Origin: Tenebrio molitor
Lineage: Eukaryota > Arthropoda > Insecta > Coleoptera > Tenebrionidae
Reading direction: 5' to 3'
DNA length: 64,000 bases
Assembly: GCF_963966145.1 (NCBI RefSeq)
Contig: NC_091049.1
Coordinates: forward strand, 5,518,001 to 5,582,000
Part shown: positions 25,701 to 36,586 of the stretch, piece after piece
Numbering within the stretch: the first letter of the stretch is position 1
How the letters are laid out: the number at the start of each line of letters is the position of its first letter
Translations under genes and position numbers: made by a program
The notes under the pieces: generated by a model
Seen by the model: the letters and a program-made list of their open reading frames with translations, nothing else
What the model was told of the DNA's origin: nothing
Database searches by the model: none

Positions 25701-28700
25701 ATTTTGCACTGACAAATAGTGTATAAAACGTCACTGTAAATACGATTGATTGTTCATTTCATTAGTCACGACTGGATGTCCATTTCGGCGTTTTCGGCAT
25801 ATCAAGTTGGTAAATTTGACGATGCGTAGAAAAAACATAATCTTATGCACCTCGTTTATAAATTTTTTAATCACTCTGCGTTACAAACCGACGTAACCTA
25901 ATTATTTTTTTGAACTCATTAACGTCAAAATGACATTTCCCAAACATAGCAGTTAACCGCGAACGGAGATTTCGCGCACTAGTGCTTCAAAATCATCCAA
26001 AAAGCATTGGCCTTTCTGAGCATTCTGAGAATAATTTGACTTGATAATAATAAAATCTGCTTTACAAAACGTCATTTCTTCAATTTGGATGTTGAAAATT
26101 TCGAGAAAAGGAAAATAAATCGGTGTTAATTCGATTGACACTTGGGCAAGCGCCATCTATTCACTAAATTGGAAACTATTGGAAATAATTTTAAAATGCT
26201 TATGTTCGTTTCAAAAAATATTGTACAAACCTCGTACCTCGATGTTCGAATACGTATTCGGCACATTCGCGCAAATGAAGCATTCGCTCCTTCGTCGCTT
26301 CTGCCTCAATAATGCCCTCACGTCAATTCGGGATCAGGTGTTGATTGGTGCAATGTCAAGTTTCTGTGGTAACAGTGATTGAAAAGAATGTTTTGGCCAA
26401 TGGCGTCTGTTAATTTTTGTTGTCGCCATGACAACCTCACCGAATGCAACTTTTCTATTGGATGTTTAACGCTGGCGTGGTGCTTTCGAATGTATTTGTA
26501 GCTCTTTTTCTTTATCGTTGACATTGTGATGGGAAAAGCGAAAAGTTTTTGTTTTCAAATTTCCACCCGTTTCCGGAATTTCTACAAGTTTATCACCGTA
26601 CTTTTGATTTCTTGTAGTAATTTTTATGTTTAAGGCTGGGATACCGTATATGTATTGGGCATAGGGAAACATGGTGACATTATTTCTCGTTTTCAAGAAA
26701 AATAATGCATTTTTAAGTTAAAAACTAAAATACAGTTTAATATTTAAGCTTCGTTATTGGCTCTGAAGTAATAATTATGGTTCCAAAGACTAAAAGTATT
26801 AAATACATAAACGGCAAACTTTTTAAATTTTATGGCTTAATAAATAAGTAAAATATCAAAATTGTGACAACATTGAGAAATTAGTCATTATTCACAGCCA
26901 ATAATGGATATTAAGGTTTAATTTAAGGCATCTCATAGTTTATTCAGTCTTCCGGTTTCGTTAAAAAACAAGAAACATTAAAAGATTAATTTGCTTACAA
27001 TATATTGGTGACTCGGCGAGAACAAAATAATTTTACAGTGTTCTGTGTTGAAACTTTACCCACACTTGACCCTTGTTAATGTGGCAAGTTTTAAGTAGAT
27101 GGCACTGATCACTGAAGAAAAATGTCCAGATGTTCAGTGACTCACTCAGTGAGCTGGAGTGAGTGAGTTACTGAGTTAACACGTGCAATTCGTGCAACGC
27201 AAAGATATCGGATATCGCATTTTCAAGAAAGGACGGGCCTTCTTTGGCGTTAATTGCCTCTGTTCACTCCCGTGTTTTATGTCAATAATAATAATATAAT
27301 CTCGATTTTCACTTGATCTACTACATATTAGCATTCTATTAAAAAATTTAAAAAAGTAATTTCTATTTTTACTAATTCCGATGCAATAGGTGGTTTTTGA
27401 TTATTATCATTTCAGTGAGAAGTAGAAAATTACAAGTTAAGCTTTCTTTTCTTTTACTAAAGCAATAAAAGTATTGAATTGATCGCATCAGTTCATCGGG
27501 TACAAGAGACTTAAAAAAATGTAATCACAGGCATTATAGTATATTTCAAACCAAGGTAAGAAAGTGCTTTCTTGCAGACCGCAGGCAAAGATTATAAACC
27601 GAGCCGTAGGCGAGGTTTGTAAGTGCTTAAGGTCTGCAAGGGCACTTTCTTAACAAGGTTTGAATACTATTTTTTTCCTTACCGGCACAACTTCGTTGAA
27701 AAAAGCCAAAAAAAGATGGTTATATTCCTGATTAAAACGAAAATTTTGAGAATTGAATAGTAGGCTGGGTTATTTGTTTAATTAACTTGTCATCGCATTT
27801 GAAGATTTGACGTTTGTTCGAAAATTTGAAATAAACAGGGTAAAGTAATCTACCTACCTAGCTTATCTGTTTATTTTCCAGATTATATGATTGATCTACC
27901 AACTTGCTTTATTGAATTGGCTTTCATTTATCAATAACTTATTTCACTTTTGACACTTTTGACATTTGTATTTTGGTACAGTTTTACCATAAACATTTCA
28001 TGATTAACTTTCTTACCTTAGCGAGAAAGTTGAATTTTCTCACCTCAAATGAGGTATCCACAGCCTACATTTCTAACCGGTAGGGAAAAAAATATTTTTT
28101 TGTTCGACACTGTCAGAATTTGATAAATGTCACAACTTGTCAAAACGAAACGTCAAGCTAATTTTAATGATTTTAAGCGATTTGGAGCCTTTAAGAGGGT
28201 CGTCGAACAAAAAAACGTTGTATTGAACTCGTTCGTGTGTAAATTGGGCCTTTTTTGGCACTCGCGAGCCTTTAAAACACTCGTTTCACTCGCGTTTTAA
28301 AATGGCCCACTCGTGCCAATTTACGCACGAACTCGTTAAATAAACTACTATAATTTATTTATTATGATTATGAATATGTACAGCGTGACTGTGAAGGTTG
28401 TGCAGATATTTTAACCTGTGATAGAACCCCACAAAAGGTAACGATTGAGCCAATGATGCCTTATACAAATGTTGATATTTTTCGAGAAAAAGGGGCCCAA
28501 TAATTTACCTCGCCGAATTGCAGGGGTCCGTTCGAAAATTTGTACCTTCCAAATCGTTATACATAAATAAAATAATTGACGCTGTTTGATTCCTGAATGT
28601 TTGCTGCATCTGTTGAGTGTTTACTCAACAACCTGCTCAATCGCATATGCTTACTGCGATTTTTTAAACATAACAAACTAAAAATGTCTAAAACTTTTTT

Positions 28701-31700
28701 TTTCAAATGGCACTCTGTATTTATAATTGCACTAGTCGAAAGCTTTTTTGACAACCTTTCCAATGGTATAGGGTTTTTATAGTCGAATGTAAAAATCTAG
28801 AACTCAGAAATTAAATCTAATTAATATAGTACATATACGGGGAACGGGGTCATTATTATAAATGTTTGTAACAACTAGTGGGCGTAGCGGCGCACCTAAA
28901 GCATAGCGCACAGCCACCTACTATGGTACAATCATTTATAATGACCCCGTGTTAAGTTCTTGACAAGTAAAATTCATTTTGAGACTGATAATGATTACAA
29001 CAAAATTCCAAAGATCACGTGACAGGTTCTTCTCTATTCAAATTACCTCTACTTACAAAGCCGAGTCTTCTTTGAGTGTCAAAAAAATGTCGTCCGGATA
29101 AAGGTGGAATGTCTAAAATACTTAGACGTTCTACCAAATGGGCATAACTACTCCCGGTTGCAAGAGTCCCCCACACAGCAGAAGTAATGACAACAGATTC
29201 GGAATCCTCTGTGGCTTTTTCGGTTCGTATAGATACACATTCGTCACAAACATTACATTTGTAATGTAAATGTAAATTTAACTTAGGAATCTCTTTTTCT
29301 GTAGCGATTGAGAGTTGATGACTATTTACTCTAAAATAAATGTTGGTGTAATAATCTGCTACTGAACCCCAAGTAAAATTATATTCTTCACTCTCTGAAA
29401 CATCATCGTTATTGACAGAAATTAACGGATGATTTTGAACTTCTGCTAATTTTGGTAGGTACGTTGCTCTCATCTCCGACTACGAAAAATGAAAAAATGA
29501 CAAAGGAGTAAATAACCGATACAGCTATTTTATTACTTTTATTATTTTATTACTATCCCTCCGCCACCTGGCGGCACGGCAATTTTGCCGGAGTACATAC
29601 ACTATTACGGATATTATTACTATCAAGTAATAGTGCAGTGCTTATCAACATAATTACCGGCGTCTCGCCTCCGCATTTTGACTTTGTTGTGTATTATGTT
29701 CTGTGTCAATGTTAAGGAATTTCCTCACGATATGACATGAGTACAATAATATACCTTTTTGAATTTCAACTACCAATGTGTTCTCTAAATCCAGAAATTT
29801 TAAATTTTTAAAAAGAGATTCCGGTACTATTCCCGTTGCTGAAATTATAAGTGGTAAAATAGAATTTTTTTTTAAACTCCAAAGATTTCTCATAGCAACG
29901 GAGAGCTCTAAATATTTATTAATTTTTGTGTTATATGTCTGTGTTATATTATGGGAATTTGGAACAGCTATATCTAAAAGATATGCTTGCTTTTGTTGTT
30001 TATTTAAAATAATAATGTCTGGTCTGTTATGCTGGATGTAATGTCAGTTAAAACTGTGCGATATACAACGTGTAACAGAAATAAGTACATTAATTTTAAC
30101 TGGTAATAGAACTCGTCAAAAGGAACAACTTTTCTATCTACCATTTTACTGAAAAACGATGTTTAATTCCAAAAAAAAATTGGAGAGATTTTTCACTAAA
30201 ATAACCTTACGCCACTAAATACTGCAACGGCTAATTGAGATCAGCGCTAATATGAAAAAAACATCAATTTTCATCCAGAAAACGTGTTTTAACGCCGAAA
30301 TCGAAATTCAAATAAATCTACCCGTATAGCAAAAAATCCACTTCGTAAGAATCTGGTTGTTTTTAGGTAGCTTAGTTTTGGAGGTATGAGCGGTTTTAGG
30401 AAAATCTTGCCTATTTTTTTAAGCCACTACGCAACGTTTTTCGCCAAAATGGCAGAGAGAAAAGTTGTTCCTTTTGATGAGTTCTATTACTTACCAGTTA
30501 AAATTAATGTACTTATTTCAGAAACACCCTGTATAACCGATACTTTTATTATTTATTTATAATAATAATTTATAAACTTACTGGAAGAAATTATTTTATC
30601 TAAAATTTCTTCTACAGCTGATTTTCTTGCAACAGAATTTTTCTCTGATCTCGCGTGTTTTGAACATTTTTTTTGCTTTGAAAGTACTAACCGCCCCATG
30701 GTTTACACCTCGGTTTACACAAACAAACCACAATATCGAAGCAAACACAGCACAAAACAGTATAAAAGAAGAACCGCCTTTTTTGTATTTTGCCGCAATG
30801 CTTAGTGCTTATTCACAATGGACATAAGACATAAGAAATACATAAGAGATACCTAAGAATAATTTGTAAATTTGGGCAATTGGAAAATAATTTATGTGTC
30901 CATATAACTCGAATATGATTCTTCGTGTCTTTTTGTACACAACAATAATGTTCACTGGTCACTTCTCATAAGTTACGTAAAAATTAATAGTATATCCACT
31001 GCATGTATCATGAATTTTTTATGCCTTATGTCAAGCTTATGTCCATTGTGATTTGTGATAAGCACTATTAGAGTAGGGGTGAGGTAACGTTACTAAAAAG
31101 ATACCTTTTTAGTGACTTTACGGTAGGGAACCGCTTCGGACCGCACAAGAAATTACTTTAGCTATCCGTAAGTAGGTGGCAGCATGTCATGGGTCATCTC
31201 ATAGACAACACAGTAAACCTATAGAACGCAAACTCCCATAGTTTTTTGTGTCCCGACGCCATCTACTGGCTTGTGGTAGGTGCAAAATAAGACACAGCCA
31301 GCTGGATATCCTGGCTTTTTTATTTATTTTAATTTTCAAAATAATTTATTTATGAAATTAAAAGACTACATTTATTTTGAAGCTTTATTTTCAATTTTTT
31401 TTGATACATTTCCATTTCATTTTTATAAATTTTGATCTGGTGTTTCTTTTCCTCAATTGCGACAGAGATTTATGGCTTCCTCACCTTCAAAATTTTGCTC
31501 TTTATTTTGACATCGAATTTTGCATGTAACGTTTTCGGTACATTGCAGCCCGAATTTTGGATTAACATTCTGGCTTTTTATAATTTTGATTATGCTCAGC
31601 TGTTCTTATTTTCTTTTTGAAACTTTCACAAGAATTTATATCTTCATTACTACATAAAACAGGATTTACACAATTTACTTATAGCGTCTTCAGTAGAAAT

Positions 31701-33320
31701 ATCGTAGATCAGTAGATCGGATGAAAATTCTGTAAAAAATAGTTTTCAGTTAAAATATAATTATCAGTATTTTTTTACTATTACTGGAAGTAAGTCTGGA
31801 CTGGAAAAGGAGGGAAGTTGTATTGAGTCGAGGGTACGGCCACATTCAGCAATCTATTGTTCGTGCCGAAGTATTTGCTGGTAAAATGAAGTCCACACAC
31901 AGTGTAGCTGTTATACCTACACTTTAATAGGCTACAAAGTTGATAACTGCTTGTTACCCGTGTTTTTAATCCATTCCATAAAATGCCCAGGATATTTAAT
32001 TGGATTTGAAAATCTATGGCGAGTTCCACATGGTTTAAATACCTTTGCACTCTGCAAATTCTCGTAACAGTAGATTTATTATTTATGACTTAATATGTCA
32101 AAATATATATTTTTTTTCAATTTTGGCATAAGTTGCTGCGATTTTTATTTTTATTAGACGGCAGCGTCCCCTGACGGCTTGTGGTGGGTGCGTTTCCAAA
32201 AAAACCGATAAAATGCATAGGAGTTTGCGTTCTATAGGTTTACTGTGTTGTCTATGGGTCATCTATACTAAGCCGTAACGGTCACTTGAAGTCCCAGCCT
32301 TAACGTTTTGAATAAGATTTTTTTACTGTAAAACTCGAGGATTCTTTAAAATGTCTTACTATTCTTCTGTCCATAGGGAGTAAAACTAAATTTCAAAATA
32401 ACGATTCATTTCTTTACATAATTCATGCAAGTTGATCGCAAATATCTATTTTCCTTATGGGCAGCGTTGTTTTTAACACGGAATAAAATTCTGACGTTTT
32501 GACAAAATGGCATCTTTTTTGACATTTCTCCCCTCATCCATTTCTTTAGATTTTCTTTGGTAATAAATCCAAATACGCCACTTTGGCTTTACCTTCAGCC
32601 TTCAAGTTTCTCAATATGTACCTTCGAATCGAAAAAATATGTTTGGTTATTTTTTCCAGGTCGAAATACTGTCACTATAGCCAAAGCTCGACGGGCGGCT
32701 CCAACAGCCCCGGCCCTCACAGTCCCGCCTCGCCCGGCCCCGCCCCCCTTTCCTACGAGCCCAACAGCCCGCGCCTTCCGCTGACACCGCCTCCACCTCC
32801 GCCCCCGTTGCCCCCCAGACGACCGCGAGACAGCCCCGAGATCAGCTCCCCCCAACAGCCGAAGACCAACACGGAGTCGGCATCGTGGAGGGAGTGCTCG
32901 CCGCCACCTCTGCCTCCGAGGCGCGGCGAGCCCGGTTCGTCTCCCAGCGCCCACATCCATCAAGTCACTCATACTCATCATTCCCACTTCAACTCGTTCT
33001 CGATGCCGAGACTGAACCCGACCCACATGTCGCAGCTGCACATGCGGCGACACTCGACCGTGCAGCCCCAGGTGCCCCGGAGGACCCTGCCGCAGCAGAC
33101 GAACGCCAACGGTGGACCAATGTAAGGTGTTTTGTTGTCGATTGGCGTGTGTTAAACAGAGCGTTACAGAGTTCCGCAAATCCAACCGTCGAGCGTGTCG
33201 CCCAGGCACGACACCACGCTAGGGCAAATCACGCCGAGGTTACCGCCGAGGCCGGCGGCGAGGTCCGCCGACATGGTCACGGGGCCCATGTTTCAGTATC
33301 CGAGCACCACAACCACATAG
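13764..33320 (+). CDS. Sos: Son of sevenless, Ras/Rac guanine-nucleotide exchange factor
   Basis: Twelve coding exons join in frame to 1343 aa: 13764-13859, 14736-14855, 14914-15057, 15110-15274, 15789-15964, 16019-16179, 19577-19885, 19936-20993, 21054-21314, 21404-22332, 32660-33121, 33170-33320. Human SOS1 is about 1330 aa. Order of domains: histone-like fold (about 1-180, VHPSLGARDDALEYVE), Dbl-homology (about 205-390, SEKAYIKELHMLIKVFR), PH (about 440-555, DLGQCCNEF..FLFDGLLILC), REM (about 600-740, RLTYHIYADPKFVRTFLTTY), CDC25 Ras-GEF (about 775-990, LHPVEIARQLT, NFNGVL, SINPPCVPFLG), and a proline-rich tail with PPLPPRRP, PPPLPPRR and PQVPRR motifs that would bind the Grb2/Drk SH3 domains. 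It loads Ras with GTP downstream of receptor tyrosine kinases. The first 20 residues of exon 8 (GRCVPSPTILRTC...) do not resemble the family and may mark a mis-chosen acceptor. Intron 10 is 10.3 kb and repeat-filled. Confidence 0.95.
18183..18273. repeat. GNA-core palindrome 8 (Sos intron 6)
   Basis: Arms CAAAAAGTG..TTTTGT and their complement surround a centre which, on the minus strand, reads GAGGTGCAGCCGAGG (18231-18217): GAG, stem GT, triloop GCA, stem GC, then CGAGG. Apart from this centre it shares no arm sequence with the other members. Confidence 0.65.
23043..23165. repeat. GNA-core palindrome 9 (Sos intron 10)
   Basis: Arms of about 53 bp: TTTATATTAAGTGCGTGAAG at the left, complement at the right. 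The centre (23099-23114) is GAGACGAAGGTCGAGG, with stem AC/GT, a GAA-type loop enlarged by one G, and CGAGG. The word GTGCGTGAA from its arm is repeated in a further small palindrome at 23275-23340. Confidence 0.8.
23169..23462. repeat. Fold-back unit with 34-bp near-perfect arms
   Basis: ATTTTTTCTATAATTGATTC at 23169 with the following AAAAAATTGAAATT is repeated in inverted orientation at 23429-23462 with one mismatch. It begins four bases after palindrome 9 and contains the smaller GTGCGTGAA palindrome, so hairpins lie end to end and inside one another. Confidence 0.75.
23951..24071. repeat. GNA-core palindrome 4 (Sos intron 10)
   Basis: Left arm AGTATATCATTAAGAGTAGA and its right-hand complement give arms of about 55 bp. 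Centre (24008-24022): GAGGCGAAGTCGAGG, i.e. GAG, stem GC, triloop GAA, stem GT with one G-T pair, CGAGG. Its right edge abuts the next mobile element. Confidence 0.8.
24072..24550. mobile_element. MITE with roughly 50-bp inverted repeats
   Basis: Arms 24100-24149 and 24479-24526 (GGAATTGAAAATGCAACC ... TGCAAAGCTAACGTGG and complement) pair with few mismatches. The left terminus is ACAGGGTATTTCACGAG next to ATATA; the right terminus is less clear, so the exact end is uncertain. Confidence 0.65.
27535..27669. repeat. GNA-core palindrome 3 (Sos intron 10)
   Basis: Arms of about 57 bp (TTTCAAACCAAGGTAAGAAA with right-hand complement; GCAGACC inside). Centre (27601-27615): GAGCCGTAGGCGAGG, i.e. 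GAG, stem CC, triloop GTA, stem GG, CGAGG. Confidence 0.8.
27664..28215. repeat. Two further inverted-repeat pairs chained after palindrome 3
   Basis: First pair: ATACTATTTTTTTCCTTACC at 27664 with its complement at 28078-28099. Second pair: TTTTTTGTTCGAC at 28097-28109 with GTCGAACAAAAAA at 28202-28214. Together with the palindromes on both sides they form a continuous series of hairpin-capable units from 27.5 to 28.35 kb. Confidence 0.6.
28223..28339. repeat. GNA-core palindrome 2 (Sos intron 10)
   Basis: GAACTCGTTCGTGTGTAAAT at the left pairs with the right end; one arm carries a 12-bp insertion. On the minus strand the centre (28291-28280) is GAGTGAAACGAG: GAG, stem T, triloop GAA, stem A, CGAG. 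It shares TGTGTAAATTGGG with palindrome 1. Confidence 0.75.
28381..28560 (+). mobile_element. Terminal fragment of a Tc1-like element
   Basis: The sequence from CAGCGTGACTGTGAAGGTTG through AACGATTGAGCCAATGATG and TTTTTCGAGAAAAAG matches, in order, those at 45.2-45.8 kb and (inverted) 7.1-7.6 kb. No transposase frame was recognised here. Confidence 0.65.
28843..28953. repeat. GNA-core palindrome 7 (Sos intron 10)
   Basis: Arms AACGGGGTCATTATTATAAATG and complement (28932-28953). The loop region contains GGCGTAGCGGCGC (28881-28893), a GCGTAGC mini-hairpin, plus a second ATAGCGCAC unit. The flanking GAG/CGAGG of the other members is less clear, so this is a looser member. Confidence 0.55.
29015..29473 (-). 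pseudogene. Mutator-like (Phantom-type) transposase fragment
   Basis: A 152-codon open frame, ending at a stop at 29015, contains the family signature VWGTLATGSSYAHLVERLSI followed by LDIPPLSG and FF, which resembles the conserved segment of insect Mutator-like transposases (form G-x-G-Y-x-x-x-x-E-x-x-x-x-L-x-I-P). A CNVCDEC cysteine motif precedes it. It is isolated inside a Sos intron with no other part of the element found, so I read it as a fragment. Confidence 0.6.
29520..30041 (-). pseudogene. 3' end of a LINE retrotransposon
   Basis: The minus strand from 30041 encodes a reverse-transcriptase ORF C-terminus (DIIILNKQQKQAYLLDIAVP ... LPLIISATGIVPESL ... HIVRKFLN) ending at 29654. Below it are a CGGCAAAATTGCCG / CCGCCAGGTGGCGG hairpin pair and an AATAATAAAAGTAATAAAAT tail, as for a 5'-truncated non-LTR copy. 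The upstream side is cut by a MITE at 30062. Confidence 0.7.
30062..30535. mobile_element. 475-bp MITE with about 90-bp inverted repeats
   Basis: Both ends carry AGAAATAAGTACATTAATTT, AACTGGTAA and AAAAGGAACAACTTTTCT in mirrored orientation. The right terminus is ACAGGGTGTTTCTGAAA on the minus strand; the left one has drifted to ACAACGTGTAACAGAAA. Confidence 0.75.
30798..31071. mobile_element. About 270-bp MITE
   Basis: The inverted ends are GCTTAGTGCTTATTCACAAT..GGACATAAG and its complement, with a small insertion in the right arm. No coding content. Confidence 0.6.
31201..32255. mobile_element. About 1.05-kb element with 36-bp inverted repeats
   Basis: ATAGACAACACAGTAAACCT continuing ATAGAACGCAAACTCC at 31201-31236 recurs inverted at 32219-32254. 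Just inside each end is a GGCTTGTGGT(A/G)GGTGC direct copy. The interior is AT-rich with no recognisable protein. Confidence 0.7.
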
Positions 33321-34026
33321 ACGGGTCACCAGGACGAGACGAGACGAGGTTATGTCGACAGGTCCAGGCGATTCCTTCGAATTCGAGTGATTTTCCGACA
33401 AACGCAGGTTCCTTCTCGTGTAGTCGTTTACTTGTTCGGTCGTGACCCGCGGCAATCCGTTTCTTGACGATGTGCTTCCAGTAACGCGACATAACCTCAA
33501 ATTTGGAATTTCTCAAATTACTATAAATTCGCTGTCATATAACCAAGAGAGTGTTTTGATTGTGTACAAAAAGAGACTCGTTGTATTTATTACGTATTTT
33601 ATGTAAGTACGAAGTGTTACAGTAAGTTATAGATTTGGCGATGTTTTTCCTCACCTCCTTTTATTATTGTACATTGTGTAAATATTGTAATATACTGTAA
33701 ATGTATAAATATAGTTGCCAAAAAGTGTAATATGTGAAAAAAAAAAACAAAACACAAAGTTTTCTATGTTGAATTTTTTATGATGAAAATAACGTTGATA
33801 TGGTGCGATTGATGGGTCAGCTTCAATCACGCTATCTCAACGTGGAAAGGAATTGTTAAAGTATAGATGTTCTATTTTGAGTTTCACGTGATCGTGGACG
33901 CGCCCCCGTCGGGGCGAGTCCACGACCACCCTCATTAAATTGATGATTTTTTAATCTGTGATAGTAGAAAATGGACCATACTTTGTAAAAAAAAAATATA
34001 TATTATATGACCTTCGATATAAGTAC

Positions 34027-34032
34027 AATAAA
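34027..34032 (+). other. Probable Sos polyadenylation signal
   Basis: AATAAA, about 700 nt after the Sos stop and only 25 nt before the stop codon of the convergent methyltransferase gene. The two transcripts would therefore overlap at their 3' ends. Confidence 0.45.
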
Positions 34033-34056
34033 TGTATCAATGTATAATGTCTAAAT

Positions 34057-34602
34057 CTAAATCGCCCCTTCGGACTTCAACATGTCCACTTTCCTCTGGG
34101 TCCCGGACGCGTACTTGTGGACAGATCCATTCTTCCTGATGACCCTGTGGCAGGGCACCACGTAGGCGACGTTATTCTTGGCGATGGCTCTGGCCACGGC
34201 CCTGACTGCCTTGGGGCGCCCCACGCTCTTGGCCACCTCTTCGTAGCTGGCAGTCGTCCCCTTCTTCAGCTTGAGCAGGGCCTCCCAGACTTCGATCTCG
34301 AAGTCCGTCCCTTTCAGGTAGATCTCGATGTTGCTGTGGTCGCTGTTGAACAATTTGGTCACGTTCGTCGAGACCAGAGGGGGATTCTCGTTCAGTTCCG
34401 CGTTCGCCCAGGTCTTCTTCAGGTCGTCGAGCGGGGGCTCCTTGTCGTAGAACGTCAGGTAGCACAAGGCGTCTCCCCTGAACGCCGTCAAGCAATTTCC
34501 GAACTTGGTGGCGGTCGTGCCGTAGTTGAGAGACAAGCGCGGCAACTTCTTGTACTCTTTGGAGCTTATCTTCTTCACTTTTATCAACTCGGCAACACTC
34601 AT
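34057..34602 (-). CDS. MGMT: O6-methylguanine-DNA methyltransferase
   Basis: A single-exon gene of 181 aa that transfers the alkyl group from O6-alkylguanine in DNA to its own cysteine, a suicide repair reaction in the nucleus. The active-site motif VVPCHRVI is at 148-155 with Cys151. The DNA-binding helix-turn-helix (TTASYEEVAKSVGRPKAVRAVARA, about 116-139) holds the Arg that flips the base out, followed by the conserved AIAKNN. The N-terminal about 90 residues are the variable ribonuclease-H-like domain. The ATG is the first in frame. Genes of this family in animals usually have introns, so the intronless form may reflect an ancient retrocopy or ogt-like ancestry; codon use is GC-rich like the neighbouring housekeeping genes. 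It is convergent with Sos. Confidence 0.93.
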   Translation of the reverse strand: MSVAELIKVKKISSKEYKKLPRLSLNYGTTATKFGNCLTAFRGDALCYLTFYDKEPPLDDLKKTWANAELNENPPLVSTNVTKLFNSDHSNIEIYLKGTDFEIEVWEALLKLKKGTTASYEEVAKSVGRPKAVRAVARAIAKNNVAYVVPCHRVIRKNGSVHKYASGTQRKVDMLKSEGAI

Positions 34603-36586
34603 TTTCGCAAGTTGTGCAACAACGAAATATGCGCAGTTTGTGCAGAAATCGTCTGCATTTGCTGCCTGGGCACAAGAATATTGACGAAAAACCGCAACAG
34701 TGCTTTTACTTTTATTTTGTTACAGATTTGGAGTTATGTTGGTGCTCGTCCAGACGCAATTTGAAATTTGGTTACCAAATCGTTTGGTGGATTTGCGCGG
34801 TCATATTGGCAGCACCGTTTGTTTTTGTTGTTTCGAACAACAATCTTTCATTATTTAAACATGCTATTTCCCTCTTCGTCGGTTTCGTTGTTAAATCGGT
34901 TTCCGAGAGTGACAGTTGACTGGTTGTCGTGGCTAAGCTTTGTCTCGCTGCAGAATTCATTTAAAAAATGCAAAATTTTCCAGGTTGAAGCGGAACGATC
35001 GAGATTTTCGTTACTGAAAAAAAAATATATTTTTTTTTGGAGAGGACGAACAAGCCGGTGCGAGTGGGGCCGAGTCCGTTCCTGCGCGTCGAACGAAAAC
35101 AATTTCTTTCCGATTTAGCGGCGGTGTTATTGTTAAGACGCTGGCGTCGCGACGCATGACGCATTTAACAATTTTCATGACGCATCTCCCTGAATTTATG
35201 TAAATTTCAGAGTTGCCGCCCTTACATCTTCCCGTTCAATTGTTTACAGTACAGTCCCGTCCTCGCGGCTGTCAAAATCCGGCTCGGCCCAGGGTAGCGG
35301 AGGATTTCCTGCGGGAGAGAGCGTGGTGGCGGCGTCGGGGACGTCGCGTGATGTTTTTCGGAGCGGACGGACTGCCGTCGGTGCCCCTTGTTTCGAATTT
35401 GTCGCCCAGAACGTCCGCGTTGTTTGTGTTGAGTGTACCAAGCCGGCAAAATTGCAAATGGCGGGGGTCTATATATAAATATTATATTTAGAATTGTTAG
35501 CACGTTTTCGGTTTTGTGGTGGATATTGAGGGTAGTAGCGGGTACGTGTGGGTGTTTTGTGCGTGATTTCGTGCGAATTGGGGCTGGTGTGCGTTCGAGG
35601 GCGGTAAGGCGACCGTCGCGGCCTGCTTGTTTATATTTTAAAATTGAATAGTACACCCCCTGGATCTCGGAAAGTAAATATTGTAGTGCGCCGGTGCAAG
35701 CATAGACGTACGTGCCCGCTCCTTACATGCTTCTAACGTGCGTCTTCGGCGACACCGCCGTCGCCAACTCAAGTCGGTGATTGGCCCTTACAAGCAATAT
35801 AATTATTTAAGTGAACATTTTGCATTAAAAGTTTTTATCGATTTTTTACGCATTTTTCTCAGTGCTGGCGCTTAAATAGTGTTCTTAAAGCAAGGGTAAG
35901 TCTACGGCGACCAACCTCATCAGTTCGTTCACTCATCAACACCCAATTATTCCCATAAATATTGTTTTTGTTGAATATTTTTTCATAGCCTATTATTTAG
36001 GGGTTAGCCAATATGGCGAAGCTTGCTTTTTATGTAATGTTTATTTTAACCCGACGTCTTTTACGTCCATCTGCACCCCTGAAAGCGTCGATTCGACCCG
36101 TTACGCCTGCGAACCCACAAATTCACGCAAATTAGCGACCATGTGGCCCCCACGATTTTCACCCCCCGCCCCCTCAGACATCTCATTTCCACGCGCTTTT
36201 CATTTGTTTTTCACGATTCACTATAGTTAGGTTATGTTCGTTGATAATTTTTGGTTTTGTGGCCGGAATTTTCCGCACGTTGTCCAGACGGGCCTCGTGC
36301 ATGTGCGAGAAAGACAAGTCTGACCACACGCCGAGTCCCGACCGGTTTCCCCCGTAATATAAACATTTACAACAAACAATTTGGTGTTTTTTTTCTTGTT
36401 AACAATCGGATTGGCAATAGTGGCGTTTTTGTTTAAACAAAATGGCCGCCGAGAATGTTTTTGCAAGTCGTCGGTTTTTGCAGATTTTGGACGATTGTAC
36501 ATTGATAAATCTATTTTTGGAGGAATATACACCGCCCCCTTGCTCTAATGAGTCTCGAGTGAAACCGTCGCAAGGATCAGTCGAAG
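34603..36586. other. Promoter and 5' leader region of the BTB-Psq gene
   Basis: CpG-richer DNA between divergent genes. GTCTATATATAAATATTATA at about 35468-35487 is a good TATA candidate on the plus strand. A possible noncoding first exon ends at the donor GCAAGG/GTAAG near 35894, which would splice to the coding exon before 36587. The frames in this stretch lack domains, and I take them as chance. Confidence 0.4.
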
